Shown here one piece after another: positions 47,471 through 60,610 of a stretch of 64,000 bases of DNA. How positions within the stretch are numbered: position 1 is the first letter of the stretch; each line of letters opens with the position of its first letter. The notes beneath the pieces were generated by a model, which was given only the letters and a program-made list of their open reading frames with translations, ran no database searches and was not told the DNA's origin. This DNA comes from Phyllostachys edulis (taxonomy: Eukaryota > Streptophyta > Magnoliopsida > Poales > Poaceae), in assembly GCA_036346405.1 (NCBI GenBank), contig CM070557.1:55186016-55250015 (forward strand). Reading direction: 5' to 3'. Made by a program: the position numbers and the translations under genes.

Positions 47471-47639
47471 CACTATTTAGAGATTTTGTAGAGAAGAGGC
47501 TATCACAGAAGGTTCAAAAACCATCTGTGATGACCACATGTCATCACTGACCCATAGACTCAGACGACTCACGAAACTGTCTATAATGACGTTTTTGAAC
47601 CATCTATGAAGACCTTTTCTTTAGTAGTGTCCGAACTAG

Positions 47640-48551
47640 TTTGTTTCAACCCATTAAGTGTGTGACCATGTAGGTTCATATGTAATCGGCCGTGACCCAG
47701 AAACTCCTTTTCGGTCCACAAGTCGGTAGCGGTTCATAGCAAGACATAGCGACTCCCAAATAGACATAAAGATCATATCGAACAGACCTTTATAAAGCTC
47801 ATGTATTGATCCCTTTGCCTCATGGTACTAGATCAAACTCAGGACGAGATGTGCGTCATCTTATGATAACTCGATTATTCACTCGATTTTGTAGTGAACT
47901 ACTTAGTTGTAGTTAACTCCTGAACTATATTTGGCATGACCATGCACTTTCTTAATCCAACCACATCGAGGGGCTTAGATATATCTCTCATGTTAAAGAG
48001 GAGGAGCAAATTATATCTTGATCGCTCACATTCCTCTACATATTTCATGGTAAACCCGAAAGCTACCTTTATGGCTAACCATTTACGGAGTAGCATTTGG
48101 CAACCCCTAAGTAAACTATTACGTATGTAGGAAACCATAACGATCTCAGGTCTAAGAATCACACATACACTATGTATGAGATCAACTGATAACACTTAAG
48201 AATATAACAATTCTCACAGTGTCTCAAGGCGGGTCAATCCAACACTATGTTCTTCAACATATGTCCACATTATTGATTTGATATATCATATCTATGATCC
48301 GTAAAATATGATCATCAATCAATACATATGTTGGTCCATAAATCATAAGTGTCCCACATTATGACATAATATCAGAGATGTTTAGAATGACATCATAAAC
48401 ATAAATAGAGAGTTTTACGAATAAGTCACGTACTTGCCAATCAATATAAATGATATTTCATTCAAAGGATGAAATGACTTATATGATTCAAAAGTTCATA
48501 AACATAAAAACGATACAATAATCTCTATGATTGCCTCTAGGACATATCACT
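47640..48551 (-). mobile_element. BARE/RIRE1-like copia LTR fragment
   Basis: On the minus strand the segment starts near gatatgtcctagaggcaatc (48550 downward) and continues with gtgtatgtgtgattcttaga and taagcccctcgatgtggtt. These are words I associate with Angela/BARE/RIRE1 LTRs. No partner LTR or coding region is nearby, so it is a truncated relic. The family call rests on memory of the consensus. Confidence 0.6.
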
Positions 48552-48677
48552 GCCAATAGGCCACTAGCTTCATCGGTCGAATTAGTGACCAACTTTAAGC
48601 ATAAACCTGCTAATTGATCATTTGATCTGGCTGACTGCCCCTGGCCTAGAATGCTCAACGTTGCGACTATCTGCTGA

Positions 48678-49998
48678 TAGGGGTGGGCGTGGGTCGAACC
48701 GCACCGACTCTTCCCTGCCTGTTTGCCCCACATCACCATTCGGAGGTCAACGGACTGACTCCAGGAGGAAGCAAGCAAGAACCTTGGGGACCCATTGGAT
48801 CTTTAGGGTCAATCCTTTTAGCTAACCTACCACAGAGTAGCAAGCAAGCGTACTATGCAATGAGACACAGTCTATTATATATCGAAGTCTGAAGTCAAGT
48901 ATCACCATTTCTTTTACAGATCAACTAGGACTCATTGCAAATGCTTATTTGAAGCAACAACAGACCATTTGCCATCCATCAGAGAAGCAAGAACAAAGGT
49001 ACAGAACAGTACGCAAGTAGAAACATAATAATTTAAATAAGGAAGAGCATAATCCAATATTTACATTCTCCAAGTCAAGAATCCTCGAGGATTTAAACAA
49101 TACTAGTAATGTTTTAATGGTTTGCAAATCAACATAGCTTGAACGTGAAACTAGACTCTTAGCAACAGAACCAACAGATTCGGCATTGAATCTCCTAGTT
49201 CCTTCCAACATTCAAACAAAGTGTTAATGGTTTGAAAACAAACATAGCTTGAACTTGATAGAGCTTGAACTTCAGCCTAAAATAGATAGCCAAATGGAAA
49301 TAAAATAATGACCTGAGTCATCTCAATAAACAGATAGCATCTATCGGCACAAATCAAGCACCGTTCTCGTGATCATGATTAAAACACACACCAAAAAGAA
49401 CTCCCAAGCAAAGAAGGTATGATGATCTCACCATGAGGGGTATTATCGGTAGAGAGCATGCCGTCCAAGACATCGCCACCAGAGCCCTTCCCACTGGCGG
49501 CGACGAAGAAGAGCCATTCTATACTTCTTCTTGAATCTGGATCGCACCGGAGACATCATCAGCACCCCCGCCGCCGCCCTCCTTGCCCGCACACTTCTAC
49601 CCTTAGAAATCAACCTCATCACTGGCCGCTGCCCTCTTCCTCTCTCGCTGTTCAACCTGCCACACCATGGCTCGACCAGCGCGTCGGGTGGAGGATTGAG
49701 GAGGTGGAGGCGGTGCATAGGGAGGATCTTGGCGCTCAGCGTGTCTTGGGGCCGAGGAGGTGGCGGCGGCGTTGGAGCCTGGAGGTGTTCGCGTCGGGGT
49801 GTTCACGTCGGAGACTCGGAGAGTCAGGGTAGAGTGCGGTGAGAGGAAGTTAGGGTCGCCCCGTGCAATCAAATGAGCAATAGGTTAATAGGCCTTTTGA
49901 CTAGATTTGTTTTTGGATCACACCTCTGACCTATTTTACTGAAAATTTAAGGGCAGATAGAGTATCTATTGGGTAAGGCTGGACTGTTACCACCCCTA
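48678..49998. mobile_element. Non-autonomous hAT element (1321 bp) with gene-like cargo
   Basis: It starts taggggtgggcg and ends ttaccacccccta-like (caccccta at 49991-49998). The TSD is tctgctga / tccgctga (48670-48677 and 49999-50006), 7 of 8 matching. 49440-49870 is GC-rich and may be captured host sequence; the rest is AT-rich. No transposase. Confidence 0.8.
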
Positions 49999-50006
49999 TC
50001 CGCTGA

Positions 50007-52110
50007 TCGATTGGCTCGTTGGGCCCCGACATTTGAGACAGGTCGAAAAGTGTGTATCTGGTGGTCCTCAAGGACTTTTGAGTACAGTATCAAGTAGGAT
50101 AAAAAGCCAGAAGAAAAGGGACATGATGTCTATGTAAGACAGCTATATATACTCCTACGTTTCTTGTGACCCGGGAATTTCGCAAGCATATTATGTAGAT
50201 ATCAATATATTGCCTATTTGAAACACATGAATTTTTCATAAATTATGTGGGAATTTTACGGGAAACAAATCAAACTTGACATACAATTCCTTCAGAATTC
50301 TTACCGAAATCCTCCCTTTTGACATAGGCATAAGATGTGTTACAGGGTCCGTACTTCTAAACCACGTAAAAAACTCACAATGGCATGTGCTGTGGCAGCG
50401 ATCCAAGTATAATAGTACGATAGTAGACAAGGCTATATAGTGTGCATGATTTGTATGGAGTATCTTACTACAAAACCACCGTACCGAATCAAGGATGATC
50501 AAATGAAGCATATAAATTTTCCAAAAAAATATTGGAGGCATATAAAACTGCCCATGTCAGTAGTCACCGAAAGATTACAGCTCCAAATTAATACGTACAT
50601 GGCTTGATTAGTTTAGGACTAAACAAAGGCTAGTTAATGCAACCAACAGTCTGGACATGTTGTTGGCCAAGCTGGAGTCTCCCCTACGTACACCTCCCAT
50701 ACACTTTTTTAGTCAATCATGTTGAGAAATAGCGTAGTTGTTATGTCGCTGACTCGTAAATCCATAAGAATAATCATATAAACATCGAGAGATACAATGA
50801 ACACAAGTGTATACAGACATAATGAACACAAGTGTATAAAAAGTTAGTATCTTTTATTCATCTACTTGTATCATGTAAATAGAAGACCCTCGTATTTATA
50901 GCCCACGAGGATAAACGCTTCAAAGATGGTTTAGTCTGTTGCCGCACAAAGGTTTGGTAACAAATCGTAAATGCGATTGCTTTCAGTTCATCAGTGCGAT
51001 GATTATTTATGTCCAATAAACAGTTCATAGATAGCGGCATTTTGACTCCTCGATGCTCAATCCAATCCACGTCTCTTCTTACCTACTCATATGCGATTTC
51101 TTTCTGTTTCTTTCTTGTACCAGGTCAAGGGTTAGCACATAAATATACTTGTTGGTGATGATGCATGGATCAGCATCAAGATCTTGGGAACAGTGGATTG
51201 GAGATGGAGATGCTGGCTGCCTAGCTTCCAAGCTGTCCTGTGGAGAGGTGGTAGCTAGGGATTTCTTGATTCGGATCAATGCCAATAATTGTGTGCCATT
51301 AACCAGAACCTCATGGATTAGATTGTGCTCCTTTTCTTTTCATAAGCTAGCTTGAGAAAGTTTAATTTTGTCTAGTTATGCATTAGATTTCGTTCATAGA
51401 AGACAAAAGTACACCAAGCAAAAGGGATCCCAAACGAAAAATATAGAAACTTGTATCAATTGTGTGTAATGCATATGGATAAATTTTGTAAAAATGAAAA
51501 CAACTGTCTAATACAATCTTAAGACTCACGTATCATGAGTTTAAACCCGAGAAAAACAAAGTGGAAATTTGATCAAGCTACTCTTGTCATGTACATTTTC
51601 CTAAAAAAATAACTCTTGTCATGTAGATGCAGTCATGCTACACGCAAATGCTGACGATTCATTTGAGTTGATGGTTATCATGCCCGTACCATGACGGTGT
51701 GCAGGAGGATCAACCGCACAGAGCCCCCACTAATTAAGCAAAAAAATTTCTAGTTATCGTAAATAAAATTAATTCTTCCCCGTTGAATTCTCGTTTTGAC
51801 GCTGACATCACTTATTGTGAGTTTCTTTGTGAGTTCAAGGTCTCAGGCACACAATTTTTCCTCTCAAGTCTGTGTTTTTGTCTAGTACTCTTGATCTTTG
51901 TGCATCATCGTCATTGGGCTCTAATGTTGCGTCACTTATTCGCCGCAACTGGCCATTTGTGCTGTGTTGGGGCCATTGGGAACCATACGTGCACGGTTGC
52001 GCCTAACTGTTGTTCTTAAATTTTTAATACTACTCCACTTATTATCGCAATTCTTTCTTGTATTTATGCATATAGGTGGGGTTCTATTTTTCAACCATAT
52101 TTCCTAGAAA
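50007..52110. other. Intergenic, nothing recognised
   Basis: AT-rich DNA without a credible gene. A short duplication (tgaacacaagtgtata) lies at 50797-50839. Open frames are short and unrelated to known families. Confidence 0.5.
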
Positions 52111-52115
52111 TTAAT

Positions 52116-55100
52116 TGTCGGGGCCCAAAATACAATTCAGGAACCCTCTGTGTATTCTGAACTAGTCCCAGATTAGTAGCTAGCTCACACAGAAAACAGT
52201 GATGAAATATCATCAATTTATTCAATTTAACTAAAAAGATCTCAAAATAACAAATAGTAATAACAACTGGACCTTATAGTCAATGTTTACTTAACTTGCC
52301 ACGCAGGGCTAAAGAAACAAATAAACTCTTACAGGGGAACGGAAAACTTAAAAAGGCCAATCAACATGCCCATAGAAAATCAAGTGGAGAACACATCCTA
52401 ATCCACAAAGCCTTCATGGTACTCCTGAGCGAAGATCTCTTGAGCAGTTTGGTATTCTTCAATTGAACCGTAGAAATTGAAGCTGTAAGCACATAAAGTA
52501 CTTAGCAAGTCGTAGAGAAATAGTATGCACATAATATTCATACAAGGTTTGAACAAAGGTTAGTTGTATAGTTCTTTTGTATAAAACAGTATTGACGACA
52601 ACTACAATAAATAGATTGAAATGCATAATTAAAAAGAACAATAAACAAATAAATAAACAATTGCTTTGAAACAACCAGTGAACTTCCCATTCACTTCAAA
52701 ACCAAACCAATGATAGATGAACTTCTGATTCACCAATCGACACAAACCGCCAAGTGAATTACCTATTCACCAAACGAACATTATATTCATCAAGTAAACT
52801 TCCCATTCACACTCCAACATATTTTATAAAGAAACTCTACCTCTCGTGTGAAATCCCCAGCACATCCATGACCGTGGACACGACTATTCGAATAGTTTTT
52901 AACACTCTGCAGAGGTTATATAGCTTGACCCACAAGAGATAATCAACTTATAATGTCCGCTCACACACTTCCGTGGGTGTGCGACTAAGAGATTATCATA
53001 AGGTCTTTACAAAGCTCTGTTTTGACCCAATTCTGCTCGCTAAGGTCTTAACATTGAATGTCTCACCGACCAGACACGGCCCCCCTCTTGCGCCAAACAC
53101 AACCCAAACAGAACCAAATCAAAATATTGCTAATTAGCTAGTCTGGACTGTCCTATCAGACATGTGGTTGTACGGTTAAGGCTCAGTTCAATGGTGCACA
53201 AGATTAAGTCATTGACAAGTTACTCAGGCGAGTCTACCACATCGCACAACGTGCTAATTACACCCTTTTTACTACACGATCGCTCGTCCGAGCGAAAATC
53301 ATTTTGTTTAACCAAGACCAATGACATACCCTGTTATGGTACACAAATTTTAATAAGAGTGGCTAACCACCATAATTCCATATCTCCTTAAGTCAAATTC
53401 AACATTATTTGTATATATGATAATGAACCCATGGCAACTAAGCTTGACTAAGCATCAATATAATACCCAAGTTGGTGATACAAATATGCCCAACTAATAT
53501 TGACCATTCTATGATGACAAGTGATTCATGGCATTCAAATAATCAATGGAGGCATAATGACAACAAGTGATAGCTAATCCTAAACCAGTTGATATAAAGA
53601 TATCATGCAATTGATATAAAACAATATACTTTTAAAATCATAGGTTCAATATGATCAAAGGCCTATGACTTGCCTTGGCTTTGGCTCTACTCAGTTATCA
53701 CACTTGGATCTTCAAAGTTGACTTCTACTCCTGCTCTGTGAATTAGATCGTCTAACGAGAGAGAAAACAATAGACGAAAACACAAATAAATACAAAAGAA
53801 ATTCAAATAAAATCCAAAAATAATGAAACCAACTCTAAAAGAAATAGCTCAATTTTAGATGAATTTAGGAGTTTGAATGGACTCAATCGGAGTTCGTACG
53901 AAGGAGAACAAACTCTCGGAAGATTGAAATTCACATGAAATGGTGAAAATTAGAATTTATGGATTTACTGGAATTATCTTTCTGAAGGGAAAGCAATTAA
54001 TTGCGTCAGCTGATGTCAGCAGAGGAATTTAGGCTGAAAAGAATTTGGGCTGACAAGTGGGACCCACTTGTAAGTGACTGGGTTCAGGGTAGACTAGGTT
54101 TATGGACTTTGAGTTTAGGGTTAGGTTCGGTCAACCACATGCATTGACACGTGGGCTTTGACTGGTATGCCACCTGGGCCTAGACGCTGAGGTGGAAGGG
54201 TGATGTGGCTAGCCAAGTCAATAGAGAGAGAAAACGAGGAATAGGAATAGAGGACATGGTCGGCGGCTTGATGGTAACCTCGACGGCGACCGGCGGCGAG
54301 TGGACAGCCAGGAAGGGCAAAAACGAGAGCCCACGAACAAGGCGAATCTTCGGATGGTGGTGGCACAGCATCATCGACGATGAGGTGACGGTGGTGGTGA
54401 CCTTGGCGGCAAAGTGCTCATGGTTGACGGCAGAAACAGTAAATCCATGGCGCCCGAGGGTAATTGAGGTGAGCACCGGGTAGGCGGCGTCACAAGGAAC
54501 ACCATGGGACAAGCGGAGTGACCGGAGAATGCTCAAAACGGCGGCGAGAAGAAGTTGGCCGACGACGAAGAAGAAGACCGATGACAATGTCTCGGTGGCC
54601 GAGAGAAAAGGAGAAGGGAGGGGATTGATTAAGGAGGATATAGGACGCAAGGTGACGCGCAAAGAAGGGCGGAGGAGCTCACCAAATAGCAGATTAGCAA
54701 GAGGACGACGCATGCAGATTTGGGACGACGGGGTTGCCGACGGATTGGTGGCCTCCGGGAAGAGATGATGCGAGCCCTTCGAGGAACGTGGCGAGGAGAG
54801 TTCATCAGTGAAGATGATGCAACCGGAGGTGGACTGTCGGCGGAGCAATCCCACGACGAAGGAGCTTCGGTGCGGCTCGGGTCTTTGGCGATTGCGGTGC
54901 GACGAAGATGAATCTGGGACGAAGAATTAGGATTTTGGGGAGAGACGAACGGGGCAAACAAATTGACGCGGTGGGGAGGCCTTATATAGGCTCCGGATGG
55001 GAGAGTCCATGAGGAGACGGGCGGGCGGGCGTGAAGCACTCGAACATGGACTCTAGGAGGTGAAAGTGTCCAAGTTGAAGATGATGCCCAGCTGGCGGCG

Positions 55101-55599
55101 GTCCCATGCGCAGAGACAGAAAAAGAAAGGAGAAGGAAAGCTTTTGTTGGGCCTTGCGCTGGTGCAGAAGGAAAGTGGAAAGATGGGACGGCTCGGTTGG
55201 GTTTGCGCACGGGAAAAGGAAGTACGAGTCGAGAGGAGAAACGGGCTGTAGCAAGGCAAAAAGGAAATGGATGGGAAAGAAAAGAGAATGGGCCAAAGAG
55301 AAAGGATTTAAGACCAAGGATTTTCTGGAAATTAAAATACTTTTCGAATTTTAGAAATTGAGATAAATAAAACTGAGCTCAAATAAATAGCAAATAAATC
55401 CCAAAAATTCCTAGAAAATTCTCTAGAACACCAATAACTCAAATAAAACACTTTTTAATTTAATTGAAGTTTAAATTATTCACATTAAATCTTTTGATTA
55501 TTTGAAAATCCAGATTAAGCTTTGACTTTAACGGAAAAATTCAAATGGTTATTTTTGTTTTAAAAGCTTAAAAAACAGACCAAAATTTGGAATGTTACA
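52116..55599 (-). mobile_element. Solo LTR of a long-LTR gypsy-type element (3484 bp)
   Basis: Minus-strand reading starts tgtaacattcc and ends gggccccgaca (TG...CA). Flanks ttaat (52111-52115) and ttaag (55600-55604) match at 4 of 5 bases. A TATA box (cctatataagg, about 54974-54984 on the minus strand) precedes a GC-rich leader, as in an LTR promoter and R region. A 'gccaaggcaagtcat...gatcatattg' block near 53650-53690 and the palindromic module at 52872-52914 match the architecture of the LTR at 1-3610. Open frames up to 224 codons at 54180-55210 are low-complexity Ser/Pro/Arg and not regarded as genes. Confidence 0.72.
52872..52914 (-). other. Three-palindrome module in LTR, copy 2
   Basis: On the minus strand: ctctgcagag (52905-52914), ctattcgaatag (52884-52895) and tcgtgtccacgg (52872-52883, one mismatch to the palindrome), in the same order as at 2607-2646 although the surrounding LTRs differ. 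Confidence 0.7.
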
Positions 55600-55726
55600 T
55601 TAAGTTTGATAATAATGTTGGTGAGATCACGTCGATAGTTTTAATGTTGAACATGCTATCTTAATAGTAACATCGGAATTAACTTTGATAATAATATTAA
55701 TGAGATCACGTAGACAGTTTTAATAT

Positions 55727-57215
55727 GGGAAAATTAGCTCAGTGACATCGCGTTGGGATGTAATCGGAGGAATGACACTCCGTTCGTGACACACTGAAAA
55801 ATAACACCGCGAACACCACAAATTATGCCGAATGATATCGCCGCTAGTTACTTCTATTTCCAGAATTTTTTAAATATAGAAACTGAGCTCAACAAATTAT
55901 ATTTTTTTTGTGGAGCCTCTCGACATAGTTTAATTACTTGTGTATTTTTTTTCAAAATTGTATACGTTCTAATTTTGTCTCAAAAATTCATTTAGGTATA
56001 CTATTTGTAGGAATTTTCTAATATAGAAAATAAGGTCCAAACATTATGAAAAAAATTTCAGGCTCCTTCACAGTCAGGGATGGGAAATGGTAAAGGATAA
56101 TCTGTTTTATCTGATATTCATATCCGAGAAAACGCAAATGTGGTAAGTAAAATCCGCATTCGAATAGTATTCGTATCCGTATTCGGTGTTATTCGTATCC
56201 AGGAAAAAAACCGGATAGTATCTGGAAAAACAAATACTATCCGGGAAAAACGAATATGAATATTATCTGTTTTTTCTCGAAAACGAACGAATACTATCCG
56301 TTTCTTTCCTGAATAAGAATACGAATAATGTCCGTTTTTTCCCCAGATACAAATACAAATACTATCCGAATTTTTTCCGGAGCGTTTATGTTTCGACGGG
56401 GTCTTGATTCGATGCCGAATATGTGGCTGTTGGGTGTTGCTATGACTTGTATAGATTGTAGACGTGTAGTCATGTTACATAAATTTGTTCTACCGAGATT
56501 TGTTGCAAAAGTTGTAGGATATTCGCATTCGACCGAATTGAGTACATATTCGATTCGAATTCGTATTCGTTACGACATTTGATTAGTATTCGTATTCGAG
56601 AATGTTCAAATTCGTATTCGTATTCGTTTAAAAAATATGGATTCATATTCGTATTCGGGACTGTTCGATTCGTATTCGATCCGTTTCCATCCCTATTCAC
56701 AATGGATTTGATTGTGTAACTTTTCCAGAATTTTTATAAAATTAATTAGTGCAATTTCATAATGTCCTTACATTATGAAATATTAGACTCGTTACACAAT
56801 GGATATTATGAAATTGCACTAATTAATTTTGAAAAAATTTTGAAAAAATTACACAATCAAGTCCATTGTGTAAGGAGCCTGACATTTTTTTCATAATATT
56901 TTGACCTAATTTTCTATATTAGAAAATTTCTACAAACAGTATAATTAAATGAATTTTCGAGATAAAATCAGAACATATAAAATTTTTGAAAAAAAAAATA
57001 CACAAACAATTAAACTGTGGTGTCGGGAGGCTCCAGAAAAAATTTTAGAATTTGTTGAGCTCAATTTCTATATTTAAAAAAAATTTAGAAACGAAAGTAA
57101 CTGATGGTGATGTCTTTCAACATAATTTTTTATATTTACAGTATTATTTTTCAGTGCATCACAAATAAAGTGGCATTCCTTCAACCTTCGATTACGTTTC
57201 TGAGCTAACTATCCT
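55727..57215. mobile_element. Mutator-like element with long inverted repeats (1489 bp including a nested MITE)
   Basis: The left end gggaaaattagctcag and right inverse aggatagttagctcag begin inverted arms several hundred bp long. A 9-bp TSD ttttaatat flanks it (55718-55726 and 57216-57224), the Mutator length. It has no ORF. The arms meet around a hAT MITE and a second small inverted repeat at 56730-56870. Confidence 0.85.
56075..56695. mobile_element. hAT MITE (621 bp) nested in the Mutator-like element
   Basis: It starts cagggatgggaaatgg and ends ccgtttccatcccta. The TSD is ttcacagt / ttcacaat (56067-56074 and 56696-56703), 7 of 8 matching. The subtermini are full of gaatac/attcgtattcg words, including a (tattcg)n-like stretch at 56560-56680. 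Confidence 0.85.
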
Positions 57216-57224
57216 TTTTAATAT

Positions 57225-58768
57225 TGAACACCATGATAATAATATCGACAAGACCCTCAAATGTCAGCCACGACCCTTATTATCAGATGTCAGAAAAGAT
57301 GCAACGTGTTGTCCAGCCCAGCCAGCAGTTGCAGTTATAGCACCGCCAGTGCCACGTCATCGGTTGTACGGTGGTACATGCACGTACTACGGTTGGAGGG
57401 TCTAGACTTCACTTTGTCCTTTGGATCCAACAACAGCTTGGATCTGCTGTGTTCTCTGTGCATGTGTCTGCACTCTGCACCAATACTTTTTGACCACCGC
57501 GCGCGTCAAGTTTCTAACCTTGCATCCACGTGTGAAATATTTTGAGAAACTGGTAATCATTCGCTAGAAACCTTTTTTTTTTTCCCTAAGCATGAGCTTT
57601 TCATTTTAAGAAATGCAAAATAGAAGGTGAGAGCTTTCTTTCCTTATAAAAAAAAATAGAGATAGCATGTTACAGATAGGTTGGTATTGCTGGCTCGTCC
57701 ATTCTCCATCTGTCATATTACCTAGCTCTTTCTTTCTTTCTTGATATGTCAGTCTTCATTCTTCAATGTGCTTTGTTGGATCTGTAGAAAACAAAATCCA
57801 ATACATTGTTTCTTTTCGTATTTTAGATGACTGAAAAACAATTACACCCAAAGAATTAAGGGCTACGCCTGGGGGTGCCACGTGGAGCATGGAGCCGTGA
57901 ACTCCTGTCCACTGAAGATCCCCGAGATACCGTGGAAGGCACTTGTCGGCGCAGCTAACTGCAAGGAGGATGCACACCCCGGATCTTCTGCACCTAGATA
58001 GGACCACACGGACGAGTGACGACCACGTCAAACTGGACCAATAATTACTATGCTTTTGCTGGCTCTCAATCGTCTAAAATATTTTTAAAACCTAGTTACC
58101 TATAATTACACAGTATTAATCATAAAATTGTATTTAACAACTGACATGCAATAATTACCAAGTGACCTGCAGTTTATTTTTGTCTAGTTTAGAATTTTTT
58201 TTGTTTTTTTTTATATTTGTAGGGTTCACCTATATTTACGTTTATCTACTTTAGAATTTTGCAACATAAAAAACAAAAATTATTGGATGGTGATCAAACG
58301 TACAGAAGAAAGTGAATGTGTTTAAAAAAAATTTCAGACGACTGTGGCTTAGTTGGCTCCTTTTCTGCTTTTGCTAGCTCCCTGCAGTCGCTTGAAGGTT
58401 TACCTAGATTTACTTTTATCTAGCTTAGAATTTTTCAACATAAGAAAACAGAAACCATTATATTGTGATCTAACGTATCGAAGAATGTGACTTTATTTTA
58501 AGAAAATTTCCCTCTAATTGCTAATAGTATTCTTCTCTGAACCATATATACAAACAGTCACACCAGCACGGATACACAGCTCGACTGCATTTACTAGCTA
58601 GTTTATACCCTACCACTACCAGCTAGCTCCAATTATTTCCGCTAGCTGCACCTGGTGTAAAGAGCTAACCAATGCTAGTTTAATACCGATCCGTATAATA
58701 CCATTGGTACGTAATTAACATCGATCAGCACGTACGTACACATCTTTCATCATACACAGTTACACACA
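57225..58768. other. Intergenic, nothing recognised
   Basis: No supported gene. An open frame at 57756-58031 (minus) lacks any known domain. A partial duplication (tttacttttatctag-ttagaattttgcaacataa type) occurs at 58220-58270 and 58400-58450. Confidence 0.45.
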
Positions 58769-58777
58769 TAAACAAAA

Positions 58778-60106
58778 GGAATAAGTCCAGCTTACTTCCT
58801 CCAACTATCAGAAAAGTCTGGTTTACCTCTTGAACTACAAAACCGATTATTTAACCCCCTGAACTTGTCAAATCCGGTCAAAAAACCCCTCGGGCCGGTT
58901 TGAAGAGACGGTTTTGCATACATGGCCTCCCATTTATCCCAGTCAACAAGTGGGTCCCACTGGACAGTGGCTTGGTTCACAGCCACAGTGCGTGGACCAA
59001 GCCCACATGCACTGGGTGGCTTGGGGAGGCTCTTAGGTGGCTCTGAGCTCAGGCAAACAGAGCAAGGAAGCTCTCAAAGACTGGGACGCCTGCCGCCGGC
59101 CTCCCTCTTGGCCGGATAGGCCCGCCCCTCTCCCAGCCCGCCTCCTCTGGCGCTCGGCCCACCCCTCTCCCGGCCGCCTCTCACAGAGAAAGAGAGATGG
59201 AATCAGTCTGACCACACAGAGGACCGTGGGAGGCGGCAAGGGCGGCGGCCATCAAGGAAAAATGGAACGACGCGAAGCGAGGCGGCCCCGGGTCAGAAGC
59301 AACTCGGGCAAGACTCTTGGGCTACTGGCCGTGGCGTGTGGTCTGCCGGGCGTGGAGGAGCCGACAAGACGCTGCGGCGTTGTGGTGGAAGAGGAAGGGT
59401 TAGGGCGAGCATGAGCATCGGCAAGGTAAGTGGAGCTCACCTGCACAGCCGTTCGGGAAGAGAAAGACCGAGGCGGTCCGACGACATGCGCCATGAGCGG
59501 CGCGGCGGGTGCTCCGTGGCGGCGGCATTGGGGAGAGGGGGAGCTCCGGTGGATGACGGGATAGGTTGGGGAAGGCGAGGAGACGCTCCGGTGGGGAGGA
59601 ATTGGGTGGAGGCGATCGGCGAGGAGGGTCAGCGGGCGGCGGATTGGCCGGATAGGGAGGAGGGTCCGGCTTGCTATGCTTGAGAAAATCCCCAATTAGA
59701 TTGGGGGAAACACCGAGATGACATGGGGACGAGCTTTGAGGATTGGGGGAAACACCGAGATGACATGGGGACGAGCTTTGACGGGCTTGGCAGTGGACGA
59801 ATCTCGCTGGTGTGGCTGGAATGGTGAAGGCATGGCGAGGAAGAGAGGGTGGGGGTGTGGAGCTTAAGGAGAGGAAAGAAGAAATGAGGAGAAGAAAATA
59901 GCCACCTCACACATGCACATGCCGATTTGGATACCACATAAGCCGACTTGGACAAACCGCCACATCAAGAAAACCACCGCCTAAACCGCTACGGGGTGTT
60001 ATTTGACCGGATTTGACAAGTTCAGGGGGTTAAATAACCGGTTTTGTAGTTCAGGGGGTAAACCAGACTTTTCTGATAGTTCGAGGGAGTAAATCGGACT
60101 TTTTCC
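58778..60106. mobile_element. Mutator-like element with GC-rich cargo (Pack-MULE candidate, 1329 bp)
   Basis: Long terminal inverted repeats of about 105 bp lie at 58778-58888 and 59990-60106 (ggaataagtcc... / ...ggactttttcc). A perfect 9-bp TSD taaacaaaa flanks it (58769-58777 and 60107-60115). The interior 59030-59680 is GC-rich and gene-like, in contrast to the AT-rich flanks, which suggests captured host sequence. The donor was not identified. A 41-bp tandem duplication lies at 59698-59779. Confidence 0.88.
59698..59779. repeat. 41-bp tandem duplication
   Basis: The segment from gattgggggaaacaccgag to gacgagctttga is repeated head to tail with no visible differences. Confidence 0.85.
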
Positions 60107-60115
60107 TAAACAAAA

Positions 60116-60601
60116 CAAACATATATATCCATCTGTGATCATTAATGGAGTATACATCGCCATCAAGTTGATCATTATATCCTGGCCCGGGTTGTCACGT
60201 TACTCTCTGTCCCAAAAAGAAAATGTACCGGCTGTAAGGGCATCTCCAATAGTTAAAGATAACTTTATCTTTAACATACGTTATATCATATTTAGAGATA
60301 ATATTTCCAATAGATAATCTCTAACACATTATCCAATATTTATATTTTATAATTTTCTTTGAAACGGGTCTACATATCAACTAGAGTAGATTAATATATT
60401 ATGTCTTGTTTCGCGTGTACGACAGTCTCTTTAGAAAAAGACGATATTTGCTCTCTCCTCCCTCCCTCTCCTCTACGTAGAATTTTGTTGACATAACATA
60501 TATAGCTAAGAGACGACAATAAATACACTATTAGAGATACCATAAAGTGCAAATCTACACCGAGTTGCACCGGCCCTAACACAAATTTAGTCAGCGGAAC
60601 A
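60116..60601. other. Spacer between two Mutator-like elements, with possible MITE
   Basis: gggcatctccaatag at about 60238 and its approximate inverse ctattagagatacc at about 60529-60542 enclose an AT-rich stretch flanked by taa, a possible Tourist-like MITE. No gene. Confidence 0.4.
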
Positions 60602-60610
60602 TAAACAAAA

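Noticed and set aside
54180..55210. Overlapping 224- and 193-codon minus-strand frames
   Set aside because: They lie inside a solo LTR downstream of its TATA box, are low in complexity and match no family; they are LTR leader sequence.
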